A stretch of 44,476 nt of DNA from Thioalkalivibrio halophilus (GTDB lineage Bacteria; Pseudomonadota; Gammaproteobacteria; Ectothiorhodospirales; Ectothiorhodospiraceae), in NCBI RefSeq assembly GCF_001995255.1, contig NZ_MUZR01000040.1, positions 1-44,476 of the forward strand. The letters are read 5' to 3'. Position 1 is the first letter of the stretch, and every line of letters begins with the position of its first letter. Below, piece by piece: positions 34,925 to 42,593 of this stretch. A program made the position numbers and the translations under genes. The notes under the pieces are model-generated. The model was not told where the DNA came from. It worked only from the letters and a program-made list of their open reading frames with translations, and ran no database searches.

Positions 34925-36331
34925 ATGAGTGAACAGACCCCAGGCAATCACAACCAGAACGGTGAGGGTGCCGGCGCCGGCGCCATGAAGCCGGGCTATC
35001 ACAACACCGACGGCCAGGGTGTTGCCGGTCACGGCTCCTTCTTCCAGGCGACCGATCTGTCGCAGGAAGAGGCGGTCAAGGCCACCGACTGGGTGCGCAA
35101 GCATGTCGACCGCCGCACCATCGACCTCGGCGACCGCATGGATGACGTCCGCGAGCACATGTACGAGCTCGAGAAGGACGGCCAGATTATCATCCACCGG
35201 ATCAAGGACGAGCATGATCCCAAGACCGTGCAAACCCTGTTCGGCTGGGACAAGCAGATCCCGACCAAGCAGCTCTGGCACCACAAGTCCTGCGGCCAGT
35301 GCGGCAACATCCCGGGCTATCCGACCTCGCTGCTGTGGTTCATGAACCAGTTCGGTTTCGAGCCCGGCAAGGACTACCTCGACGAGACCGACCAGACGTC
35401 CTGCACCGCGTGGAACTACCACGGTTCCGGTATCGGCAACGTCGAGTCGCTGGCCGCGGTATTCCTGCGCAACTTCCATCAGGCCTATGTCTCCGGCAAG
35501 CAGCACGGCCACGAGCTCGGCCACTTCTACCCGCTGGTCCACTGCGGCACCTCCTTCGGCAACTACAAGGAGATCCGCAAGTTCCTGGTGGAGTCGGCGG
35601 AACTGCGCGAAAAGGTCACCAAGATCCTCGGCAAGCTGGGTCGCCTGGTCGACGGCAAGCTCGTGATTCCGGAAGAGATCATCCACTATTCCGAGTGGGT
35701 GCACGTGATGCGCAACCGTATCGCCTCCGAGCTGCAGACGATCGACGTGTCCAACATCCGGACCACCGCCCACGTGGCCTGCCATTACTACAAGATGGTC
35801 CACGAGGACGCGGTCTATGATCAGTCCGTGCTCGGTGGTAACCGTACCGCCATCATCACCTCCACCGCCCAGGCGCTGGGTGCCCAGGTGATCGACTACT
35901 CCACCTGGTACGACTGCTGCGGCTTCGGCTTCCGGCACATCATCTCCGAGCGCGAATTCACCCGCTCGTTCACGATGGACCGCAAGATCCGGGTGGCGCG
36001 CGAAGAGGCCAATGCCGACGTGATGCTGGCCAACGACACCGGGTGCGTCACGACCATGGACAAGAACCAGTGGATCGGCAAGGCGCATAACCAGAACTTC
36101 CAGATCCCGATCATGGCGGAAGTCCAGTTCGCGGCCCTGGCCTGCGGCGCGGATCCGTTCAAGATCGTCCAGCTGCAGTGGCACGCGTCGCCCTGCGAAG
36201 ATCTGGTCGAGAAGATGGGCATGTCCTGGTCCGAAGCCAAGAAGACCTTCCAGGAGTACCTCAAGGAGGTCGAGGCCGGGAACATCGAATACCTCTACAA
36301 TCCTGAACTCGCATACGGGGGCAAGGTGTGA
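34925..36331 (+). CDS. hdrB1: sHdr subunit HdrB1 with degenerate CCG domain
   Basis: A 468-residue HdrB-type protein, longer than HdrB2 because of a ~115-residue N-terminal extension that starts Asn/Gly-rich. HdrB proteins hold non-cubane clusters in CCG domains (Cx31-39CCGx35-36CxxC). Here only the second set is partly kept: C286, C331-C332-G333 and C374, while the last Cys is replaced by Thr (CVTT). The first set has scattered Cys (C123, C126, C160, C207) but no CCG triplet. The stop overlaps the hdrA ATG. Family placement rests on order and on the YDCCGFGFRH region. Confidence 0.9.
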   Translation: MSEQTPGNHNQNGEGAGAGAMKPGYHNTDGQGVAGHGSFFQATDLSQEEAVKATDWVRKHVDRRTIDLGDRMDDVREHMYELEKDGQIIIHRIKDEHDPKTVQTLFGWDKQIPTKQLWHHKSCGQCGNIPGYPTSLLWFMNQFGFEPGKDYLDETDQTSCTAWNYHGSGIGNVESLAAVFLRNFHQAYVSGKQHGHELGHFYPLVHCGTSFGNYKEIRKFLVESAELREKVTKILGKLGRLVDGKLVIPEEIIHYSEWVHVMRNRIASELQTIDVSNIRTTAHVACHYYKMVHEDAVYDQSVLGGNRTAIITSTAQALGAQVIDYSTWYDCCGFGFRHIISEREFTRSFTMDRKIRVAREEANADVMLANDTGCVTTMDKNQWIGKAHNQNFQIPIMAEVQFAALACGADPFKIVQLQWHASPCEDLVEKMGMSWSEAKKTFQEYLKEVEAGNIEYLYNPELAYGGKV

Positions 36332-37380
36332 TGCAAGATACTGTACTGGTTGTTGGCGGAGGTCCGGCGGGCCTGTCCGCCGCCGCGAACGTGACCTCGG
36401 CCGGCTACAAGGCCGTCATGGTCGAAAAGGAAGACGTCCTGGGCGGTGCCCCGATCCTGTCGGGCTATGCCAAGCTGGTCCCCTCCGGCGAGTGGGCTTC
36501 CGAGGCGATTGGCCGCATGGTCAAACGCGTCGAGGATGACTCCAGCGTGGCCGTGCACAAGAGTGCCAAGGTCGAGAAGCTGGATGGCGAGGCGGGCAAC
36601 TTCACCGCCACGCTGACCAACGGCGAGACCGTGCAGGCCGGCTCGGTCGTGCTGGCCACCGGCTTCACCCATTTCGACTCGATCAACAAGCCGGAGTGGG
36701 GCTTCGGCACCTACGAGGACGTGCTGACCACCACCCAGGTGGAACAGATGGTTGCCTCGGGCAACATCGCCTGCCCCTCCGACGGCCGTGTGCCCGAACG
36801 GGTCTGCATCCTGCTGTGCGTGGGTTCGCGTGACCGCCAGATCGGTCGCGAGTGGTGCTCCAAGATCTGCTGCACCGTGTCCGCGAACATGGCCATGGAG
36901 ATCAAGGAACTGTCCCCCGAGACCGACGTGTTCATCTACTACATGGACATCCGTACCTTCGGTCTGTACGAGGACAAGTACTACTGGAAGTCCCAGGAAG
37001 AGTTCAAGACCAAGTTCGTCAAGGCGCGTATCGCCGAAGTGACGTCCTCCGGTGATGGCCGCCTGCTGGTCAAGGGCGAGGACACCCTGGTCAAGCGCCC
37101 GATCGTGATCCCGTTCGACATGGTGGTCCACGCGATCGGCATGGACCCCAACGCCGACAACCCGGAGATCTCCCAGGTGTTCGGCGTTGGTCTCGAGAAG
37201 CACGGCTTCCTCGAGAAGGCCGAGCAGTACACCAACACCTGCGGTACCACGCGCAAGGGCATCTATGCCTGCGGCGCGGCATACGGCCCCGAGACGATCG
37301 ACGACTCGATCGCGCAGGGTGCGGCCGCGGGTGGCCGGGCCGTGGCGGACCTGCATGCGCTGGTTCAGAAAGCCGGCTGA
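36331..37380 (+). CDS. hdrA: sHdr flavoprotein subunit HdrA
   Basis: A 349-residue FAD subunit, short like other sHdrA and lacking the extra ferredoxin domains of methanogen HdrA. The FAD-binding GGGPAG is at residues 9-14, and the second nucleotide segment near the end reads GIYACGAAYGPETIDDSIAQGAAAGGRA. A Cys-rich stretch C159-x3-C163-x12-C176-x3-C180-C181 (CVGSRDRQIGREWCSKICC) is the HdrA [4Fe-4S] site. The ATG at 36331 overlaps the hdrB1 TGA. FAD is expected to collect electrons from sulfur oxidation and hand them to NAD or another carrier. Confidence 0.94.
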   Translation: MQDTVLVVGGGPAGLSAAANVTSAGYKAVMVEKEDVLGGAPILSGYAKLVPSGEWASEAIGRMVKRVEDDSSVAVHKSAKVEKLDGEAGNFTATLTNGETVQAGSVVLATGFTHFDSINKPEWGFGTYEDVLTTTQVEQMVASGNIACPSDGRVPERVCILLCVGSRDRQIGREWCSKICCTVSANMAMEIKELSPETDVFIYYMDIRTFGLYEDKYYWKSQEEFKTKFVKARIAEVTSSGDGRLLVKGEDTLVKRPIVIPFDMVVHAIGMDPNADNPEISQVFGVGLEKHGFLEKAEQYTNTCGTTRKGIYACGAAYGPETIDDSIAQGAAAGGRAVADLHALVQKAG

Positions 37381-37381
37381 G

Positions 37382-38191
37382 GTGGTCAAGGACGAGGCGG
37401 TGCCGGATCTGACGCCGGTACCGCCTCGTGTCACCTTTGACAGGGACATCCTTGCAACGAAGCTGAACACGCTGCAGGAGAACATCGCCGACGCCGGCGG
37501 GGTTCAGGGATTGCAGACCTTCATTGAGGCGCTGCAGTCCAAACACGAGGTGTTCGCCGGGGTCGTCGCCAGAGGTGACGAGATCGACGACACCGACGTG
37601 CGGACCCTGGGCGGGCTGGTGTTCTCGGTGCGGCGCAAGCTGGGGCCGCTGCTGGCGGAGCGTCAGGGCGCGGTGGTCGAAGGCGTACGCAGCCTGGTAC
37701 GGCCGGATTTCCATCCGGATGAACGGCTGCAGTCCTTCGCCGATCTCGCCGGCGATGACCGCAAGCTGCGCCGCGGACTGTGGGACTTCGGTTCGGAGAT
37801 CCTGCACTTCGCGGATCCGGAAGCGCTGCCACTGGCCAATCGCTGGGTCTGGGACTCCGGTACCACGGCCGGCGCGATGCGGGAATTCATCCGCGGGAAC
37901 GACACCCTGCGGGAGATTCCGATCGACGATGGCTATGCAGCGTTGCTGGGCATGCGGCAATGGTTCTACGAGGCCCTGCACGATATGGGGTTCTACCGTG
38001 ATCTCCATTTCGTCACGGATCTGCTCTGGGTGCAGGCGTATTCCGACTACGCCAAGTCGCTGTCGATGAGCCTGGGACTGATCGATGCCCAGTTCGGGGC
38101 CCGCGAGGATCCGCTGGAGCTTGTGGTGAAACTGCTGGGGATCGATTCTCCCGAGGGGCGCCTGAAGGGCGAGCAGGCTTCGTTGCACTGA
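37382..38191 (+). CDS. sHdr operon protein Hyp (function unknown)
   Basis: A 269-residue soluble protein found between hdrA and hdrC2, as in other sHdr operons, where it is simply called Hyp. It has no Cys, signal peptide, membrane helix or catalytic motif that I can see. It is mostly helical, with a conserved-looking centre (GLWDFGSEILHFADPEALPLANRWVWDSGT). GTG 37382, 1 base after hdrA, is the first possible start. GTG 37400 with AAGGA in front is the alternative. Its invariable position suggests a structural or assembly role in the complex, which is inference. Confidence 0.85.
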   Translation: MVKDEAVPDLTPVPPRVTFDRDILATKLNTLQENIADAGGVQGLQTFIEALQSKHEVFAGVVARGDEIDDTDVRTLGGLVFSVRRKLGPLLAERQGAVVEGVRSLVRPDFHPDERLQSFADLAGDDRKLRRGLWDFGSEILHFADPEALPLANRWVWDSGTTAGAMREFIRGNDTLREIPIDDGYAALLGMRQWFYEALHDMGFYRDLHFVTDLLWVQAYSDYAKSLSMSLGLIDAQFGAREDPLELVVKLLGIDSPEGRLKGEQASLH

Positions 38192-38244
38192 ATAATAACT
38201 GAATCGAGTTTGAGCCTGGTTGGACAGGTTTTCGGAGAGACGTC

Positions 38245-38961
38245 ATGGCAATACACGAGAAGGCACTGATCGAGGACGAGCGGCTCCAGCAGCACGACGA
38301 GCTGGTGGTCGACGGCGTGGACGTGTCCGGGCACTGGAACACCATGATTGCCCCGCGCACGGTCCGCGACTACGACGACGATTTCGAGACGAAGATCCAG
38401 AGCTACACCGGCGGCGAGTACGTGCACCGCTGCTGGCAGTGCGGGTCCTGCACCAACTCCTGCACCATGTATGCGCAGAACGTACAGTTCAATCCGCGCT
38501 ACTGGATCTACCTGACCCGGCTGGGCATGAAGGAAGAGCTGGTCAAGGACAAGGACATCATCTGGCAGTGCGTGTCCTGCAACAAGTGCACCAATATCTG
38601 CCCGAAGGACGTGAAGCCCGAGGGCGTGATGAAGGCGCTGGCGCACTGGATGGAGGAAGAGGGGATCACCGAGAAGGCCCCGTCCACCATCTTTGACGAA
38701 GAGTTCGCGGACCAGATCTACAAGACCGGGCGCATCGAGGACGGCAAGGTCATGCAGAACTTCTTCAAGAAGACCGGCCAGCCATTGTTGCAGGAATGGC
38801 TGAAAGTGTTCGTCTTCCGCATGATGAAGCACCTGCCGGTGAAGCACCTCATGACGATGGGCTTCAATACCGTTCATACGCCGCGCACCAAGTCCTGGGG
38901 CAAGACCGGGGATGTGCTGAAGAACTACGTGCGCGAACAGAAGGAGGCCGCTCATGGCTAA
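38245..38961 (+). CDS. hdrC2: sHdr iron-sulfur subunit HdrC2
   Basis: A 238-residue protein with two [4Fe-4S] motifs, C63-x2-C66-x2-C69-x3-C73 (followed by TMY, not Pro) and C109-x2-C112-x2-C115-x3-C119-P. It has an N-terminal acidic segment and a C-terminal helical part that probably docks HdrB2. It begins 53 bases after hyp with GGAGA as ribosome site, and its 3' end overlaps the hdrB2 start by 8 bases. Together with HdrB2 it forms the second heterodisulfide-reductase-like module of the complex. Confidence 0.93.
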   Translation: MAIHEKALIEDERLQQHDELVVDGVDVSGHWNTMIAPRTVRDYDDDFETKIQSYTGGEYVHRCWQCGSCTNSCTMYAQNVQFNPRYWIYLTRLGMKEELVKDKDIIWQCVSCNKCTNICPKDVKPEGVMKALAHWMEEEGITEKAPSTIFDEEFADQIYKTGRIEDGKVMQNFFKKTGQPLLQEWLKVFVFRMMKHLPVKHLMTMGFNTVHTPRTKSWGKTGDVLKNYVREQKEAAHG

Positions 38962-39865
38962 GGTTGCTTACTATCCCGGGTGCGCACTCGAGGGTTCCGG
39001 AGGTCCGTATGACCGGTCGACCCGCGTGCTGGTCAAGGCGCTGGGCCTGGAGATGGAAAACCTGCGTGACTGGAACTGCTGTGGCGCGATGGAGGTGAAG
39101 AACGTTCACCCCATGCTGCAGACCTACCTCTCGGCCCGGAACATGGCCATCGCCTCCGAGCAGATGGGCATGGATACGGTGATGGCGCCGTGTAACGGTT
39201 GCTATCACAACCTGAAGAAGGCCGAGTACGAGACCGCGACCTCCGACGACGCCATGAATACCGTTCAGGATCTGGCTCGCAAGTCGGATGACCCGGTGTA
39301 TTCCGGCGACGTGCGCACCCTTCACCTGCTGGAATGGCTGATGGAGGAACTGGGTCCCGAGGGCATCAAACAGAAGATGACCAAGAGCCTGAACGGCCTG
39401 AAGATCGCCAACTACTACGGGTGCATGTACACCCGTCCCCGGCAGATCTTCCCGGAGAAGGACAACGGCCCGGGTTCGGAGTCCAGTTATCAGCCGCACT
39501 TCATGGACGATCTGCTGGGCGCTGCGGGCGGCGTGAACGTGGACTTCCCGCTGAAGACCTCCTGCTGCGGCGGTGCCCATACGCTGTCCGACTCGGATAC
39601 CTCGACCCAGCTGGTGCTGAACCTGCTGCAGTCGGCCGAGGACTCCGGCGCCGAGGTGATCGCGACTGAATGCCCGACGTGCCACTCCGGTCTGGAGATG
39701 CACCAGGTGCGTGCCGAAACCGAGTTCGGCATCAAGACCGACGTGAAGGTGCTTTACTTCACGCAGCTGCTGGGCCTGGCCATGGGGCTGTCGCCGCGCA
39801 AGCTGGGCATTCACGAGAACGTGAGTGACTCGATCGGCCTGCTGAAGGAGAAGGGGGTCCTCTGA
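38954..39865 (+). CDS. hdrB2: sHdr subunit HdrB2 with two complete CCG domains
   Basis: A 303-residue catalytic subunit. Both CCG motifs are full: C10-x31-C42-C43-G44-x35-C80-x2-C83, and C157-x46-C204-C205-G206-x34-C240-x2-C243. These sites hold the non-cubane [4Fe-4S] clusters at which HdrB enzymes cleave or form disulfides, so this is the likely site of chemistry on LbpA-bound persulfide. Overlap with hdrC2 couples their translation. An intrinsic terminator follows, so this gene ends the core operon. Confidence 0.95.
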   Translation: MAKVAYYPGCALEGSGGPYDRSTRVLVKALGLEMENLRDWNCCGAMEVKNVHPMLQTYLSARNMAIASEQMGMDTVMAPCNGCYHNLKKAEYETATSDDAMNTVQDLARKSDDPVYSGDVRTLHLLEWLMEELGPEGIKQKMTKSLNGLKIANYYGCMYTRPRQIFPEKDNGPGSESSYQPHFMDDLLGAAGGVNVDFPLKTSCCGGAHTLSDSDTSTQLVLNLLQSAEDSGAEVIATECPTCHSGLEMHQVRAETEFGIKTDVKVLYFTQLLGLAMGLSPRKLGIHENVSDSIGLLKEKGVL

Positions 39866-39898
39866 TCCCCTTCTTTCGGCATTCAGGCTTGATACGAC

Positions 39899-39927
39899 AA
39901 AACGGGCGCGCTGCGCCCGTTTTTTTG
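39899..39927 (+). terminator. Intrinsic terminator after hdrB2
   Basis: A 9-bp GC-rich stem (39901-39909 with 39913-39921, loop GCT) runs into a T8 tract. It is flanked by A-rich sequence, so it could also work on the other strand. One of the clearest terminators in the window. Confidence 0.88.
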
Positions 39928-39967
39928 TGGAGCACGGGCGCGCGGGCGTCCGGGAACGAGGCGAATC

Positions 39968-40414
39968 ATGGATTGCAACGGCTGCGAGTTCCATCCTGAA
40001 CTGTTCTACGACGACGAATACCAGATCTGGCTTCGGCGCGAGGACGACGACACCCTCACAGTGGGGATGACTGACCTGTCACAGACGATCGCCGGCAAGA
40101 TCATCCATGTGCGGGTGCGCCGGCCGGGGACGCGGCGGCCGCCGGGCAAGCCGGTGGCCACCATCGAAAGCGGCAAGTGGGCCGGTCCGATCCCCAACTT
40201 CATCGACTGCAAGATCGTCGAGGGGAACGAGGAGGTGCTGGAGAATCCGGTGCTGCTGAACTCGGACCCCTACAGTGCGTGGATCGCGCGGGTCGAGGCG
40301 ACCAACGGCGCTGATGCGGCACTGGCGGAATTCGTCACCGGCGACAAGGCGCACGAAGGTTACTGCCGGCGGGCGCGTGAAGATGATATCGAGTGCCAGC
40401 GCAAGCTGCGCTGA
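39968..40414 (+). CDS. lbpA1: Lipoate-binding protein LbpA1 (GcvH-like, sulfur oxidation)
   Basis: A 148-residue GcvH-like protein. The lipoyl lysine is K70 in IESGKWAGP, with the flanking ESGK of sulfur-oxidising LbpA rather than ESVK of glycine-cleavage GcvH. The N-terminus MDCNGCEF has a CxxC pair not needed in GcvH. The lipoyl group is thought to carry sulfur between TusA/DsrE and the sHdr complex while it is oxidised to sulfite. There are only 40 bases after the terminator and no clear promoter, so readthrough may be its source. No GcvP or GcvT gene is nearby. Confidence 0.94.
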   Translation: MDCNGCEFHPELFYDDEYQIWLRREDDDTLTVGMTDLSQTIAGKIIHVRVRRPGTRRPPGKPVATIESGKWAGPIPNFIDCKIVEGNEEVLENPVLLNSDPYSAWIARVEATNGADAALAEFVTGDKAHEGYCRRAREDDIECQRKLR

Positions 40415-40423
40415 GGGGTAAAG

Positions 40424-40831
40424 ATGGCCGATCTCGACGACGACTACTATCTGGACAACGACGAGCAGACCGTCGTGTTCGTGATGACCTCGGGGCCGTC
40501 CACCCCTGGCCGCTGCGCCACGCCGTTCTATCTCGGCGCGGTGATGGCGTCGATGGACGTGGACGTGTACATCTTTTTCACCATGGAAGGGGTGAAGCTG
40601 ATGGAGCAGGGTGTCGCAGAGAATCTGCGGGCAATGGAAGGCGGCAAGCTCATCAGCGAATTCATTCAGGACGCCAAGCGTGCGGGCGTGCGTCTGCACG
40701 TTTGCCAGCCCGCTTTGCCGGGGTATAAAATCGACGCGTCTTCCGATCTCGTCGCCGAGGTCGATGAAGTCAATCGGGCCAGCGAGCTCGCTGACCTGAT
40801 ACTGCGTAGTGACAAAACGATAACTTTCTAG
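40424..40831 (+). CDS. dsrE3: DsrE-family sulfurtransferase (DsrE3-type)
   Basis: A 135-residue DsrE-fold protein between the two lbpA genes. Cysteines are C31 in GRCATPFYLG, in the position of the usual active Cys of the DsrE3 group, and C94 in VCQPALPGY. The fold signature VVFVMTSGPS and YIFFTMEGVKLM is clear. It follows lbpA1 after 9 bases with a GGGGTAA ribosome site. TusA is its expected donor and LbpA or HdrB its acceptor. The subgroup (DsrE3B or 3C) cannot be fixed by eye. Confidence 0.88.
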   Translation: MADLDDDYYLDNDEQTVVFVMTSGPSTPGRCATPFYLGAVMASMDVDVYIFFTMEGVKLMEQGVAENLRAMEGGKLISEFIQDAKRAGVRLHVCQPALPGYKIDASSDLVAEVDEVNRASELADLILRSDKTITF

Positions 40832-40863
40832 TCTTTCCCGCTTTATTTATCCAGGAGGCATTT

Positions 40864-41301
40864 ATGGGCGCTGTTCGGGGTTGTGATATTCCGGAAGATC
40901 TGATGTACAACGTTGAAAACAACGTCTGGGTGCGCAAGGAGAGCGACGGGACCGCGACGGTCGGCCTGACCTCCTACGCCTGCTCGCTGGCCGGTACGAT
41001 TGTGTCGTACACCCCCAAGAAAGTCGGCAAATCGGTCAAGAAGGACAAGTCCTGCACTACCGTGGAATCCGGCAAGTGGGTCGGCCCGGCCAAGACCCCG
41101 GTCACCGGTGAAGTGACCGAGACCAACGACAAGGTCGCCGCGAACCCGGGCCTGATCAACGAAGATCCCTACGGTGAAGGCTGGCTGATCAAGCTGAAGC
41201 CGGAAGACTGGGACGGCGAAAGCGCCGAACTCAAGACCGGTTCCGACGCTTTGGCGGCGTTCGAAGCCAAGATGGAAGCGGACGGCTTCGGCGGCTGCTG
41301 A
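40864..41301 (+). CDS. lbpA2: Lipoate-binding protein LbpA2 (GcvH-like, sulfur oxidation)
   Basis: A 145-residue paralogue of LbpA1. The lipoyl lysine is K71 in VESGKWVGP. It keeps the Lbp core (LTSYACSLAGTIVSYTPKKVGKSV, NPGLINEDPYGEGWLIKLKP) and has its own Cys at 7, 40 and 64 and at the very end. An AT-rich patch (CTTTATTTAT) and a strong CAGGAGG ribosome site precede it, pointing to high expression. A terminator follows. LbpA2 is generally the form tightly linked with sHdr, and it is the better candidate for the main sulfur carrier. Confidence 0.95.
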   Translation: MGAVRGCDIPEDLMYNVENNVWVRKESDGTATVGLTSYACSLAGTIVSYTPKKVGKSVKKDKSCTTVESGKWVGPAKTPVTGEVTETNDKVAANPGLINEDPYGEGWLIKLKPEDWDGESAELKTGSDALAAFEAKMEADGFGGC

Positions 41302-41317
41302 AGGTCTTTCGCGAAGG

Positions 41318-41353
41318 GGCCGTCGTTCCCGAGGGATCGGCGGCCTCTTTTTT
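41318..41353 (+). terminator. Intrinsic terminator after lbpA2
   Basis: An 8-bp stem with one G-U pair (41318-41325 with 41338-41345) is followed by TCTTTTTT. It ends the lbpA1-dsrE-lbpA2 segment. Confidence 0.8.
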
Positions 41354-41408
41354 GTCACTAATACCGCAGTAAAACGTTCAACAAATTGCGCGCACCCGGA
41401 GAGAGCCG

Positions 41409-42593
41409 ATGACGAGCTGGAACGATGTGATCCGGCGGGTTGAACCCCTGGAAGACGTCCCCGTGGATCCGTTGCTGGTGGAGGATCTTCAGGCCCGGGG
41501 AGGCGGCGCGACTGCGGGCAGTGACTCGGTCCATTTCTACACCCCGACGTTCAAGTCCTACCAGACCAGCGAGATCGCCGACTGCGGCAAGAGTGCCTGG
41601 CCGGCCATGTCGATCACCGGCGGGGACTGCAAGCTGGCCTGCGACCACTGCAAGGCCAAGATCCTGGAACCCATGATCCCGGTGCGCAGCCCCGAAGACC
41701 TGTGGCGGGAGGTCAATCAGGTGATCGAATCGGGCGCCCAGGGCATGCTGCTGACCGGCGGCTCGAACCACCGCAACGAGGTGGAATACGACCTCTATTA
41801 CTCGACCATCCGCCGGATCAAGGACGAGTTCCCGGATTTCCGTATCGCGATGCACACCGCCCTGGTCGACGACGACATCGCGCTGTCCATGGAGCAGGCC
41901 GGGATCGACGCGGCGATGATGGACGTGATCGGTGCGCAGGACACCATCACGCAGGTCTACCATCTGCGCCGCAGCGTCGACGATTTCGAGCAGACCCTGG
42001 AAAGCCTGGTGAAGACCAACATGAAGGTGGTGCCGCACATCGTGGTGGGCCTGCATTACGGCAAGTTGCTGGGCGAGTGGAACGCGCTCGAGATGCTGGC
42101 CCGGCATCTGCCCGATGCGGTGGTACTGGTGGTGGTCATGCCGTTCTATGCCCCGGCCAGTCGGCCGTTCGAAACCCCGGACGTGCACGCGGTGGGCCGG
42201 TTCTTCCATGACGCCCGCGAACGCCTGGGCGACACCTCGCTGCTGCTCGGGTGCGCCCGGCCGCCGGGCGAGGCCAAGAGCCAGATCGACAGCTATGCCG
42301 TGATGGCCGGGCTGTCGGGGATCGCGCATCCGGCCGAGGGTGTGGTGGAGCTGGCTGCGCGCCTGGGCAAGAACGTCCGCGTCACGCCCGCATGCTGTTC
42401 CATCGCGGTGGGCGACGAGGTGATGGCCGAGGCCGCGGACAACGCCAGCGGGGTTGAACTGGATCTGGACACCATCGTTGCCGAAGAGGCCCGCCGGCGC
42501 GAACAGGAGCGCAAGGCGCGCGAGGGCCTGGGTGGCATTCGCATCGTGACCGAAGGCGGGGCCGTGGCCTCGGGGGGTGGCTGTCATGCCTGA
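41409..42593 (+). CDS. lipS1: Radical SAM protein LipS1-type, lipoate synthase component
   Basis: A 394-residue radical SAM protein. The cluster motif is C74-K-L-A-C78-D-H-C81 (Cx3Cx2C) just after MSITGGDC. Further Cys occur in LLLGCARPPGEAKSQID, TPACCSI and at the end (GGGCHA), which could bind a second cluster as sulfur source. Proteins of this kind in sHdr loci act as LipS1 or LipS2, inserting sulfur into the octanoyl chain on LbpA. I choose LipS1 by position before the ligase, and the second radical SAM protein would lie beyond the window. ATG 41409 has GGAGAGAG upstream. It overlaps the ligase start by 8 bases. Confidence 0.85.
   Translation: MTSWNDVIRRVEPLEDVPVDPLLVEDLQARGGGATAGSDSVHFYTPTFKSYQTSEIADCGKSAWPAMSITGGDCKLACDHCKAKILEPMIPVRSPEDLWREVNQVIESGAQGMLLTGGSNHRNEVEYDLYYSTIRRIKDEFPDFRIAMHTALVDDDIALSMEQAGIDAAMMDVIGAQDTITQVYHLRRSVDDFEQTLESLVKTNMKVVPHIVVGLHYGKLLGEWNALEMLARHLPDAVVLVVVMPFYAPASRPFETPDVHAVGRFFHDARERLGDTSLLLGCARPPGEAKSQIDSYAVMAGLSGIAHPAEGVVELAARLGKNVRVTPACCSIAVGDEVMAEAADNASGVELDLDTIVAEEARRREQERKAREGLGGIRIVTEGGAVASGGGCHA

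Noticed and set aside
34001-36184. Minus-strand open frame of 727 codons opposite hdrC1 and hdrB1
   Set aside because: No recognisable domain and composition typical of antisense frames. The plus-strand genes carry all Fe-S motifs.
39968-41301. LbpA1 and LbpA2 as glycine cleavage H proteins
   Set aside because: No gcvP or gcvT nearby. The lipoyl site is ESGKW and the neighbours are sHdr, DsrE and LplA-like genes, so the sulfur-oxidation role fits better.
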